From CBHWET01 sp966112985 (GTDB taxonomy: Bacteria > Verrucomicrobiota > Verrucomicrobiia > Limisphaerales > JACDHS01), in the NCBI GenBank assembly GCA_966112985.1, contig CBHWET010000106.1, positions 1 to 13,736 on the forward strand: a DNA stretch of 13,736 bases. The letters run 5' to 3'. The notes beneath the pieces were generated by a model, which saw only the letters and a list, made by a program, of their open reading frames with translations, ran no database searches and was not told the DNA's origin. Positions within the stretch are counted from its first letter, which is position 1. Each line of letters begins with the position of its first letter. Below, in pieces: positions 1 to 6,410 of this stretch. The translations under genes were made by a program, and so were the position numbers.

Positions 1-5
1 AAAAG

Positions 6-47
6 TGTTACCTATGTCTTGAACCACGACTGTTACCGATGTCCTGA
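6..47. repeat. Pair of 17-bp direct repeats, probable insertion-sequence end
   Basis: Two direct copies, TGTTACCTATGTCTTGA (6-22) and TGTTACCGATGTCCTGA (31-47), match at 15 of 17 positions and are spaced 25 bp apart. Tandem copies of TGTTACC-type sequence are common at the ends of IS elements whose transposase binds several subterminal sites; I recall similar ones from IS481/IS21-like elements but cannot confirm the family here. No transposase lies inside the window, so the body of the element would be to the left. The repeats sit about 150 bases upstream of the first gene of the biosynthetic operon. Confidence 0.45.
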
Positions 48-179
48 CTGCGCCTAGTAAGTGCGCTAACTAGAATAATTCGAACCCCAAACCCGCGTCC
101 CCCCTCGCTCCGTTGATCCCGCACGCTGGTCGCTGCACTTTTTCGGTGAAAAGAAACCCGGGATTGATATGCTCGCCCC

Positions 180-185
180 GAGGGA
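180..185 (+). promoter_or_regulatory. Ribosome binding site of the PAP2 gene
   Basis: GAGGGA lies 9 bases upstream of the ATG at 195 and supports that start. It is the only clear Shine-Dalgarno-like element ahead of this gene. A TAGAAT at 71-76 resembles a -10 box but has no convincing -35 at the right distance. Confidence 0.5.
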
Positions 186-194
186 CCAACCAAC

Positions 195-1091
195 ATGCCC
201 GCCCCGTCCACCCAACCAAAAATCGCCCAACAATCGCCACCGCTGGCTGAAGCACCCTTTTTCCTGCCACACGAACTTGCCTTCCTGGCTCTTTTTGTCA
301 GCACCGGTTTGAGGCTTGCGCTCGTTGGCCAAACCAGATTGGCGCTCCCGTTTGCGGCGCTCAGCGTAGCAGTAGTGACTTTGGCATACTGGACTCGACG
401 ACACTCTTCATCAACGCGAACAAGATTGAGGCTCCTCACGTACGTACCTTTGATGATGGTGTCCTATTTCCTGCTGGGCCAATGCGCCGGCTTTATCAAA
501 CTCACCGACGCTCATTGGCTGCAGCGAATGGATAATTGGTTCATCCGGACCAATGCCAGTTTATGGATGGAACGGCTAACAGGCCCCATGCTCAGCGACC
601 TATTCAGTTTCCTGTATCTCGGCTTTTTCATCTATATGTGGTCGGCGCTTTGGCATTACAGCAGGCGTCAACTGAAAGTCTTTCAGGCATTCATGGCCGG
701 CCTCTTCGTGGTTTATGGCGTCGGTTTTCTTGGCTACACGATCGTCTCGGCCGCTGGACCATATTTAGAAATGGCGCAGCAGTTTTCGCGGCCGATCCAG
801 GGAGGTCGAATCACAGATGCGTATAACGCGATTGTCCTGCCGGGCACGAACAGAACGGATTGTTTTCCATGTCTGCACGTCGCAGTTTCGGCCTTCATCC
901 TGTTCTTTGATTTGCGTCATTCGTTACGCCGTTTTCTTTGGATGATGCTGCCATGTGCCGGCATATGGTTTTCGACGCTCTATCTGCGACAACATTATTT
1001 TACCGACATCGTAGGGGGCGTCATTCTGACTGGCGTTGCGCTGTGGATTTCCGCCCGTTCATTGAACAGCTCCTCTTCCAGCATTCATTGA
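195..1091 (+). CDS. PAP2-family membrane phosphatase/transferase (IPC-synthase-like)
   Basis: This 298-residue integral membrane protein of the PAP2 (type 2 phosphatidic acid phosphatase) superfamily most resembles the PAP2_3/Aur1-like branch. Hydrophobic segments are visible near residues 27-65, 81-100, 133-153, 163-186, 229-240, 247-263 and 272-287. The PAP2 motifs are FPCLHVAVSA (H228), in which Cys replaces the usual Ser of PSxH, and LYLRQHYFTDIVGG (R265, H267, D271) near the C-terminus. The two His and the Asp form the phosphotransfer site in this family. Members dephosphorylate lipid phosphates or transfer phospho-head groups at the membrane; the substrate here is unknown. It is the first gene of a five-gene plus-strand cluster, 66 bases ahead of the ketoacyl synthase, so it may process a lipid made by or fed into that cluster. 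The start is chosen from the GAGGGA at 180-185. Confidence 0.85.
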   Translation: MPAPSTQPKIAQQSPPLAEAPFFLPHELAFLALFVSTGLRLALVGQTRLALPFAALSVAVVTLAYWTRRHSSSTRTRLRLLTYVPLMMVSYFLLGQCAGFIKLTDAHWLQRMDNWFIRTNASLWMERLTGPMLSDLFSFLYLGFFIYMWSALWHYSRRQLKVFQAFMAGLFVVYGVGFLGYTIVSAAGPYLEMAQQFSRPIQGGRITDAYNAIVLPGTNRTDCFPCLHVAVSAFILFFDLRHSLRRFLWMMLPCAGIWFSTLYLRQHYFTDIVGGVILTGVALWISARSLNSSSSSIH

Positions 1092-1157
1092 TTATTTCAA
1101 TGTTGCCGGAAAATTATCAATTCACGGTTCTCGGCCAATCCGGACTTAACTCACCCC

Positions 1158-2156
1158 ATGCAAACGTTACCAACCAAAATACTCGGAACCGGAATTTATC
1201 TTCCGAAGCGAGTCGTCACGGCTGAAGAGATCGATCGTTGCGCCGGGCTTTCTCCCGGCTGGACGCAAGCCCATTCAGGTGTTTTGCGTCGACACTTTGT
1301 CACTGACGAAACCGCGTCGTTCATGGGAGCGAGAGCCGCCGAGCAGGCGTTGCGTAACGCCGGATTAACCGTGCATGACATCGATTGCATTGTTTGCGCG
1401 AGCGGCACTGCTGAACAAGTCATCCCGTGCACTGCCGCGCTGATTCAGGAACAGATCGGTAAAAGCGCGGAGGGCACGCCGTGTTTCGATATGAATTGCA
1501 CGTGCCTCAGTTTTGTTGCAGCCCTCGATAACTTGTCGCTCGCGATTGCGCTCGGACGTTACCAACGAGTGCTCATCGTCTCTTCGGAAATTGCTTCGCT
1601 GGGTCTCAATTGGAATCATGCCGAAAGTTGCTCGATTATGGGCGACGGTGCAGCCGCAGTTGTCATCGGCCGAGCAGAGACCACTGACACATCGTCAATC
1701 ATCGGAGGCAGGATGGAGACTTATGCGAGTGGAGCGCATCTCGCCGAAATCCGAGGCGGCGGCAGCAGATTACACGCGCGCAATCACACGAACGATAATC
1801 GCGCAGATTATCTGTTCCACATGGAGGGCCACGCCGTTTTCCGGATCGCCTCAAAAATCCTTCCGGGATTCGTGGATCGATTTCTGCGCGGAATCAACAT
1901 GGAACTCGATGACTTTGATCTCGTCATCCCGCATCAGGCGAGTCTTGCAGCACTAAAGCTCACGAGACGCCGCTTGAATATTTCGGAGCAGAAGTTTTTC
2001 ACGTTCGCAGAACACATCGGCAACACCATCGCCGCTTCCATCCCAATGGGTCTACACCTGGCCATCGAAGGCAAACGGCTGCAACGCGGCGACAAAGTTT
2101 TGTTGATGGGAACTTCTGCGGGGTTCTCGGTCGGCGCACTCGCTCTTCAATATTAA
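1158..2156 (+). CDS. 3-oxoacyl-ACP synthase III-like condensing enzyme (FabH/OleA type)
   Basis: This 332-residue thiolase-fold condensing enzyme has the full catalytic triad of the KAS III family: Cys116 (in DMNCTCLSF), His259 (in VIPHQAS) and Asn289 (in HIGNTIAASIP). MGDGAAAVVIG at 161-171 and the C-terminal GTSAGFSVGA glycine-rich loop are also typical. KAS III enzymes join an acyl-CoA or acyl-ACP starter to malonyl-ACP, while the related OleA condenses two acyl-CoAs head to head. Which applies cannot be read from motifs alone. Because it is followed at once by a reductase and an adenylating enzyme rather than by fatty-acid genes (no acpP, fabD or fabG), I favour a specialised pathway over primary FabH. 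No strong ribosome binding site precedes ATG 1158. Its TAA is directly followed by the ATG of the next gene, so the two are probably translationally coupled. Confidence 0.88.
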   Translation: MQTLPTKILGTGIYLPKRVVTAEEIDRCAGLSPGWTQAHSGVLRRHFVTDETASFMGARAAEQALRNAGLTVHDIDCIVCASGTAEQVIPCTAALIQEQIGKSAEGTPCFDMNCTCLSFVAALDNLSLAIALGRYQRVLIVSSEIASLGLNWNHAESCSIMGDGAAAVVIGRAETTDTSSIIGGRMETYASGAHLAEIRGGGSRLHARNHTNDNRADYLFHMEGHAVFRIASKILPGFVDRFLRGINMELDDFDLVIPHQASLAALKLTRRRLNISEQKFFTFAEHIGNTIAASIPMGLHLAIEGKRLQRGDKVLLMGTSAGFSVGALALQY

Positions 2157-3170
2157 ATGAGCTCATCAGCGAAAAAGGCTTTGGTGACAGGCGCCACAGG
2201 ATTCCTCGGCGGCCATCTTGTGAACCGCTTACTCCGGGACGGCTGGGATGTTACCGCGCTCGGCCGAAATGAAAAAGCGGGACGGATTCTACAAAGCAAA
2301 GGAGCACAATTTGTATGCGTCGACCTCGCCAACGCAGACGCCACGACGGAGGCATGCCGCGACCAGACCATCGTTTTCCACTGCGCCGCCCGTTCCTCAC
2401 CGTGGGGACGTTACAATGATTTCTACCGTGACAATGTTTTAGCGACGCGGAATCTAGTGGCCGCGTCCATTACGGAAAACGTGGCCCGATTCGTACACGT
2501 ATCGAGTCCAAGTATTTATTTCGGCTTCGAAGATCAATTGAACATTACCGAGTCGCAGCGACTTCCAGCATTTCCCGCCAATCACTACGTGCGAACGAAA
2601 ATTGAAGCCGAAGCCGTTGTCGATGCCGCTGCGTCGAGAATTGAAACGATCACCCTGCGGCCGCGTGCTATTTTTGGCGCCGGCGATACAACTCTCTTCC
2701 CGCGAATCATTCGGGCAAATGGTTCTCGCGGCTTTCCTCTCATCAGAAACGCAGATCCGTTGATTGACATTACGTGTGTCGAGAACGTTGTGGACGCACT
2801 GATACTCGCAGTCAAAGCGCCACCCCCAGCCATCGGAAAAAAGTTCAACATTTCAAATGGAACACCATGGCCAAGGTCGCGCCTGTTGGCCGAATTGTTT
2901 CGCCGAGTCGGAATTCCATATCGCACCCGAAACGTAAGTTATCCTGTGGCCTACGCTTGCGCCGCTACATTGGAGTACGCGTCCTCTCTTTTGACGCTGA
3001 GCTCATGGGAACCACCACTCACGCGCTATTCCGTGGGAGTTCTGTCAAAAAGCCAAACGTTGGACATCACCGCTGCCCGGAGACTGCTCGGGTATACGCC
3101 AGCGAAAACGATCGAAGAAGGCATGGATGACTTTGCGCTTTGGTGGAAGGAGTCGCATGCAGCCTGTTAA
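2157..3170 (+). CDS. NAD(P)-dependent epimerase/3-beta-HSD-like oxidoreductase (extended SDR, OleD-like)
   Basis: This 337-residue extended short-chain dehydrogenase has an N-terminal Rossmann motif TGATGFLGGH (11-20, GxxGxxG), a beta4 region HVSSPSIYF with candidate catalytic Ser116/Ser117, and the active-site pair in YVRTK (Tyr144, Lys148). The length and the pattern PRAIFGAGD (169-177) fit the NAD-dependent epimerase/3-beta-hydroxysteroid dehydrogenase group. That group includes sterol dehydrogenases and OleD, which reduces the beta-keto product of OleA. Reduction of the beta-keto product of the preceding condensing enzyme is the natural inferred role. The gene starts on the base after the synthase stop codon and its 3' end overlaps the next gene by 14 bases. 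Confidence 0.85.
   Translation: MSSSAKKALVTGATGFLGGHLVNRLLRDGWDVTALGRNEKAGRILQSKGAQFVCVDLANADATTEACRDQTIVFHCAARSSPWGRYNDFYRDNVLATRNLVAASITENVARFVHVSSPSIYFGFEDQLNITESQRLPAFPANHYVRTKIEAEAVVDAAASRIETITLRPRAIFGAGDTTLFPRIIRANGSRGFPLIRNADPLIDITCVENVVDALILAVKAPPPAIGKKFNISNGTPWPRSRLLAELFRRVGIPYRTRNVSYPVAYACAATLEYASSLLTLSSWEPPLTRYSVGVLSKSQTLDITAARRLLGYTPAKTIEEGMDDFALWWKESHAAC
3145..3152 (+). promoter_or_regulatory. Strong ribosome binding site deciding the MBL start
   Basis: GGAAGGAG lies 4 bases ahead of the ATG at 3157, inside the end of the SDR gene. It selects 3157 over the in-frame ATG at 3127, which has no such site and would add ten residues that look unlike the family. Confidence 0.7.
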
Positions 3171-3988
3171 GTTGACCCTGATGACCGATGGCTATTGCGA
3201 GCAACTCGAGCGCATCGCCATCCAGGGAGGACGATTCGTGCGTATCCGATTCGCTTCAATGTTTGCGCTGATCGAACATCCCCGTGTCGGCCCGATTCTT
3301 TTCGATACCGGATATACGAAACGGTTCTTCGACGAAACAGCGCGATGGCCCGCCATGCTTTATAGAATGGTCACGCCTGTTCATTTGCAAGAAGGCGCCG
3401 ACGTTGCCTCACAGCTGAAGAGTCGCAGCATAAAACCCGACGACATCAAGCATGTCATCATTTCGCATTTTCACGCGGATCATATTGGCGGTCTCAAAGA
3501 CTTCCCGAATGCGACGTTTCATTGCACACGTGAAGCGTATGCGACGAGCGATACCTACAAAGGCTTGAATGCTGTTCGCCATGCATTTCTTCCCGGTCTC
3601 TTGCCCAAGGATTTCAAAGAACGGGTGCGCTTTGTCGAATCATGCACCGAGGTGACGCTGCCGAGGCGCTTTTCGCCGTTCACCAAAGCGAGAGATATTC
3701 TCGATGACGGTAGCATCTTGTCGGTCGATCTGCCGGGACATGCGGTTGGACAACTTGGCGTTTTCCTCACCGACGCCACACGTGGTGATTATCTGCTGGC
3801 CGCCGATGCTTGTTGGCTCAGCCAATCATTTCGTCACAATCTGATGCCGCATCCCATTGTGCGAATGCTGATCGACTGGGGTTCGTTTCGTTCTACCTTG
3901 AATCGACTCCCACCAACTGCATATCGGAAATCCAACGGTCTCGATCATACCAACTCATTGTTCCGAAATCTGGAGCGCCCATCGATGA
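3157..3988 (+). CDS. MBL-fold metallohydrolase, frame interrupted near its 3' end
   Basis: Metallo-beta-lactamase-fold hydrolase with the zinc signature HFHADH (His104, His106, Asp108, His109), a downstream His195 (in DLPGHAVGQ) and Asp217 (in AADACW). In the sequence as given the frame continues past residue 251 into unrelated residues and then into the adenylating enzyme. If one C of the run 3909-3911 is removed, the reading becomes RSTLNRLHQLH followed by IGNPTVSIIPTHCSE. This is the usual C-terminus of such hydrolases, with the last metal-ligand His (His267). It ends at TGA 3986-3988, giving 276 residues. That stop overlaps the next ATG as ATGA. The family hydrolyses thioesters, lactones and other esters; in this operon a thioesterase or lactonase role is an inference. 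Whether the extra base is a sequencing error or a real mutation cannot be decided from the sequence. Confidence 0.75.
3909..3911 (+). other. Frameshift site (extra C in a CCC run)
   Basis: The run CTCCCACC spans 3907-3914. Reading with CC instead of CCC restores both the conserved MBL C-terminus and a four-base stop/start overlap with the following gene. A short homopolymer is a typical place for an indel error, though a genuine mutation or a slippage site cannot be excluded. Confidence 0.7.
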
Positions 3989-5298
3989 GCGCACTTTCCA
4001 TCCTTTGGCATTACGCGCAGGCGAAACGCAATTTGACGCGATGGACCGACCGCTCCGAACTGGAACAGTGGCAGGACCGGCAGGTGAAGCGGCATCTCAA
4101 AGCAATCCTGCCACGCTCTCCATTCTATCAACGCCTGTATGCAGGTCGATCCGTCGAGGATTGGCGCGAATTCCCGACCATTTCAAAAGTTGAAATGATG
4201 AAACATTTCAATGAGTTGAACACCGTTGGCCTCGATCGAGATCGCGCCTTTGAATTGGCCCTGGAGGCCGAGCGAAGTCGTAATTTTGTGCCCACCATTG
4301 GCAACGTGACGATTGGCCTTTCGTCCGGCACGTCGGGGAACCGCGGCCTTTTTATTGTTCAGCCAAAAGAAACATTCGCCTGGGCAGGAAACATGTTGGC
4401 AAAAATTCTTCCTGGGTCGCTACTCGATCGACATCGCGCCGCGCTCTTTCTTCGTGCGAACAGCAATCTGTACGGTTCGGTTGCCACTGGCCGGTTTTCC
4501 TTCGCGTTCTTTGATCTTTTGGAACCGATGTCGACGCTGATTCATCGTCTGCAGGAATTCAGCCCAACGTTGTTGGTAGCTCCGCCTTCAGTGTTGCGTC
4601 GCCTGGCGGAGGCTCAGCGCGATGGGAAAATAAATCTGCGCCCAATCCGTATCTTCTCTGTCGCGGAAGTATTGGAACCTGAAGACAAGGCATTCATTGA
4701 GGAATGGTTTCAGGTTCCGGTTTTCCAGATCTATCAGGCAACCGAAGGATTTCTCGGCGTTAGCTGTGTCCACGGCACGTTGCACTTGAATGAAGATATC
4801 GTGGTTATCCAAAAGGAATGGTTGGATGAGAAACGGAGAAAGTTCAGCCCTGTTATCACGGACTTTCGCCGCCGCACTCAACCGATTCTCCGCTATCGCC
4901 TGAATGATATTCTGACGGAACGGGCCATCCCCTGCCCTTGCGGTTCCGTATTTACTGCTATCGAAAGCATCGAGGGGAGATGCGATGACATGTTTTTGTT
5001 CCGGGTAGAAGGGACACAAAAGACGATCGAAGTTTTTCCCGATTTCATCCGACGGGCGATCATCACAAGTTCCCCGGCAATCACGGAATATCGAGCTATC
5101 CAGGATATTAACGGCGATATTGAAATTCAGCTGGCCGTGGATTTTTCGCAGCAAAGCTGCACCGAAATTCGAGTGCGGGAGAACTTTCAACAGTTGTGCA
5201 CAACGCTGGGCTGCGTCATTCCAAAAATTTCCTTCGCGCCGATCGCAAACTCAGAAATGCAAACAAAACTACGCCGAGTGCTTCGGCGGAAACCATAA
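3985..5298 (+). CDS. Adenylate-forming enzyme, CapK / coenzyme F390 synthetase-related
   Basis: This 437-residue member of the ANL (AMP-binding) superfamily belongs to the phenylacetate-CoA ligase/CapK/F390 synthetase-like group. Visible motifs, numbered from ATG 3985, are the phosphate-binding loop SSGTSGNRG (113-121), YQATEG (250-255), LRYRLND (302-308), a CPCG (317-320) typical of this group, and GRCDD (331-335), the hinge before the small C-terminal domain. The N-terminus (ILWHYAQAKR, then LPRSPFYQRLY) matches where such proteins usually begin. Such enzymes activate a carboxylate as acyl-AMP and pass it to CoA or another nucleophile; the ole-pathway counterpart OleC closes a beta-hydroxy acid to a beta-lactone. 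The substrate is unknown. The start is supported by GGAG at 3972-3975, nine bases upstream, and by the ATGA overlap with the hydrolase stop. It is the last gene of the operon. Confidence 0.82.
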   Translation: MSALSILWHYAQAKRNLTRWTDRSELEQWQDRQVKRHLKAILPRSPFYQRLYAGRSVEDWREFPTISKVEMMKHFNELNTVGLDRDRAFELALEAERSRNFVPTIGNVTIGLSSGTSGNRGLFIVQPKETFAWAGNMLAKILPGSLLDRHRAALFLRANSNLYGSVATGRFSFAFFDLLEPMSTLIHRLQEFSPTLLVAPPSVLRRLAEAQRDGKINLRPIRIFSVAEVLEPEDKAFIEEWFQVPVFQIYQATEGFLGVSCVHGTLHLNEDIVVIQKEWLDEKRRKFSPVITDFRRRTQPILRYRLNDILTERAIPCPCGSVFTAIESIEGRCDDMFLFRVEGTQKTIEVFPDFIRRAIITSSPAITEYRAIQDINGDIEIQLAVDFSQQSCTEIRVRENFQQLCTTLGCVIPKISFAPIANSEMQTKLRRVLRRKP

Positions 5299-5318
5299 AC
5301 AGCGGTTCGCAGTCTCGG

Positions 5319-5498
5319 CTACGGTCGCGTGATTTTTCGGCCAATGAAAAGTCCGAGGATCAGCAACAGCAGGAAAATAGCAACAAACAGGAAGAATAGA
5401 ATTTTGGCGATTTCGGCGGCTGCTCCAGCGACTCCAGTGAAACCGAGTAATCCGGCTATCAAAGCCACGATCAGAAATATGATTGACCACCTGAGCAT
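5319..5498 (-). CDS. DUF1328 (YtjA-like) small membrane protein
   Basis: This 59-residue protein starts MLRWSIIFLIVALIAGLLGF, continues with TGVAGAAAEIAKILFFLFVA, and has a second hydrophobic stretch before a basic C-terminus (GRKITRP). The MLRW start, two membrane segments and the central GVAGAAAxIAKILFF pattern are characteristic of the DUF1328/YtjA family, whose usual length is 50-60 residues. The family is widespread in proteobacteria and other groups; its molecular role is unknown. The gene converges on the adenylating enzyme, with only 20 bases between the two stop codons and no clear terminator. No strong ribosome binding site is visible upstream of the ATG. Confidence 0.85.
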   Translation of the reverse strand: MLRWSIIFLIVALIAGLLGFTGVAGAAAEIAKILFFLFVAIFLLLLILGLFIGRKITRP

Positions 5499-5567
5499 AA
5501 ATTACGATCGGTTGGACCAAGCTCGGAAACAATCAGGAATGCAACTGAAACCACCGCAGGAAGAGAG

Positions 5568-5687
5568 ATGAAAAAAAAATACGATGCAGGACGGCTGGTC
5601 CCGGGTTGCGCCATTTACCACGTCACAACGCCGGACCAGACGGCCTGCATTCGATATGCAAACAACAACAACGCGGTTACAACTTGA
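5568..5687 (+). CDS. Possible 39-residue protein of unknown function
   Basis: This short ORF begins MKKKYDAGRLVPGC and ends YANNNNAVTT. It is preceded by a purine-rich AGGAAGAGAG directly upstream of the ATG, which is a good ribosome binding site. I recognise no family. It overlaps the 3' end of the exported protein gene on the other strand by 11 bases. The start context argues for it; the small size and lack of any known pattern argue against. It could equally be chance. Confidence 0.25.
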   Translation: MKKKYDAGRLVPGCAIYHVTTPDQTACIRYANNNNAVTT

Positions 5688-6162
5688 ACCGCAGCAGGAA
5701 CGTCAAACAAAACGGCTCTTCGTATTGGATGACCGATGTCTTTTGAGTATTGAACTCGCAGGACGGGCTTCCTAACTCGAACCGCAAATCGTTCTTCTTC
5801 TTGAAATCGTAAAGCGCGCCTTCCATCAGGTTGTTCACACAAATTTTCGCATGCGCCTGCTGTGCCTGTGGCGACAACGGCTTATCGAAAGAAAACGCCG
5901 GCCGAATATTAATCAATGGCGGCAATGTGCACGCGACGTTCTTATCGATGGAGCACGTTAGAGAAATCGGGCCTGGCAACGTTGCCGGTTGTGCCTCCGG
6001 GAGCAACGATGAGTTGTGATACGGCGGCGTCGCGAATTCGCGCATCGGATAGCAGTGCCGTGTCGCCTTCACTTGCGGGATCACCGCCGATTGACTCTCC
6101 GCAAACGCAGCCGCACTTACGAAAAGCAGGCTGCACATCTGAAAAACGACGAATGTTTTCAC
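5677..6162 (-). CDS. Exported protein of unknown function
   Basis: This 161-residue protein has a typical Sec signal peptide: a short start (MKTF), a hydrophobic core (VVFQMCSLLFVSAAAFA), and a probable cut after AFA near residue 21. The mature part is about 140 residues and has five cysteines (Cys37, then the CSIDKNVAC pair, CVNN, PSCEF and a late CLTF, one of which may stay unpaired), which suggests disulfides in the periplasm or outside the cell. The C-terminus FCLTFLLRFKL alternates hydrophobic residues and ends in a basic residue. I do not recognise a family. The start codon is GTG with no clear ribosome binding site; an ATG at codon 9 would shorten the signal peptide and is less likely. 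The nearest upstream gene on the same strand is the Ser/His-rich protein, 248 bases away, so it probably has its own promoter. Confidence 0.6.
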   Translation of the reverse strand: MKTFVVFQMCSLLFVSAAAFAESQSAVIPQVKATRHCYPMREFATPPYHNSSLLPEAQPATLPGPISLTCSIDKNVACTLPPLINIRPAFSFDKPLSPQAQQAHAKICVNNLMEGALYDFKKKNDLRFELGSPSCEFNTQKTSVIQYEEPFCLTFLLRFKL

Positions 6163-6410
6163 GGCTGTGAATGCTTTATTAGCATCGCTTAGGCCAACAA
6201 TTTCTGAGAATTAACAACCCCTTGGGTTGTCTCAATCAGCATGCCCTTGTGGCCTCGCGGAGATGACACCCCAATACCGTGATCCAGCGGGTTGTTTTTC
6301 GACAGAAATGAAGCTGGTACGATCCTGTTACAGTCTCAAATCGGGACAGTTTTGCCTCACACGCCTAAACCCAAAAGTGAGAACCGCTCTACTTCCCTAA
6401 ATAAACCGGT
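6163..6410. other. Intergenic stretch with one short hairpin
   Basis: This is about 250 bases between two minus-strand genes for exported proteins. I see no coding pattern on either strand. The only structure is the inverted repeat at 6214-6230. It should contain the promoter of the downstream exported protein, but I cannot point to convincing -35/-10 boxes. Confidence 0.4.
6214..6230. repeat. Perfect 7-bp inverted repeat (hairpin)
   Basis: ACAACCC and GGGTTGT are separated by a 3-base loop (CTT). Read on the minus strand it is followed by TTAATTCTC, which is not a strong U tract, so it would be at best a weak intrinsic terminator for the Ser/His-rich gene ending at 6411. It could also be an operator or a 5'-leader structure for the gene starting at 6162. 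Confidence 0.35.

Larger units (their letters stand above)
3157..5298 (+). other. As-read continuous ORF: apparent MBL-adenylating enzyme fusion (713 aa)
   Basis: Read literally, the MBL hydrolase and the adenylate-forming enzyme form one 713-residue ORF (723 if begun at 3127), and an automatic annotation would report a two-domain fusion. The segment joining them (about residues 252-276) resembles neither family. In the +1 frame the same bases encode the expected hydrolase tail and a stop. I therefore treat the fusion as an artefact of one extra base and list the two genes separately. Confidence 0.7.

Noticed and set aside
8..439. A 143-codon minus-strand ORF over the left edge and PAP2 start
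   Set aside because: Most of it is antisense to the PAP2 gene, it shows no recognisable pattern, and its composition looks like a shadow frame.
3127..3156. Upstream ATG as start of the MBL gene
   Set aside because: It has no ribosome binding site and adds ten residues atypical of the family, whereas ATG 3157 has GGAAGGAG at the right distance.
4588..5190. A 200-codon minus-strand ORF inside the adenylating enzyme
   Set aside because: It lies entirely antisense to a gene with clear motifs and shows no domain of its own.
3157..5298. A genuine MBL-adenylating enzyme fusion protein
   Set aside because: The linker matches neither family, and the +1 frame encodes the expected hydrolase end and an ATGA overlap, so one inserted base is the simpler explanation.
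5269..5532. An 87-codon minus-strand ORF over the DUF1328 gene
   Set aside because: It is in another frame of the same strand; the DUF1328 frame has the recognisable protein.
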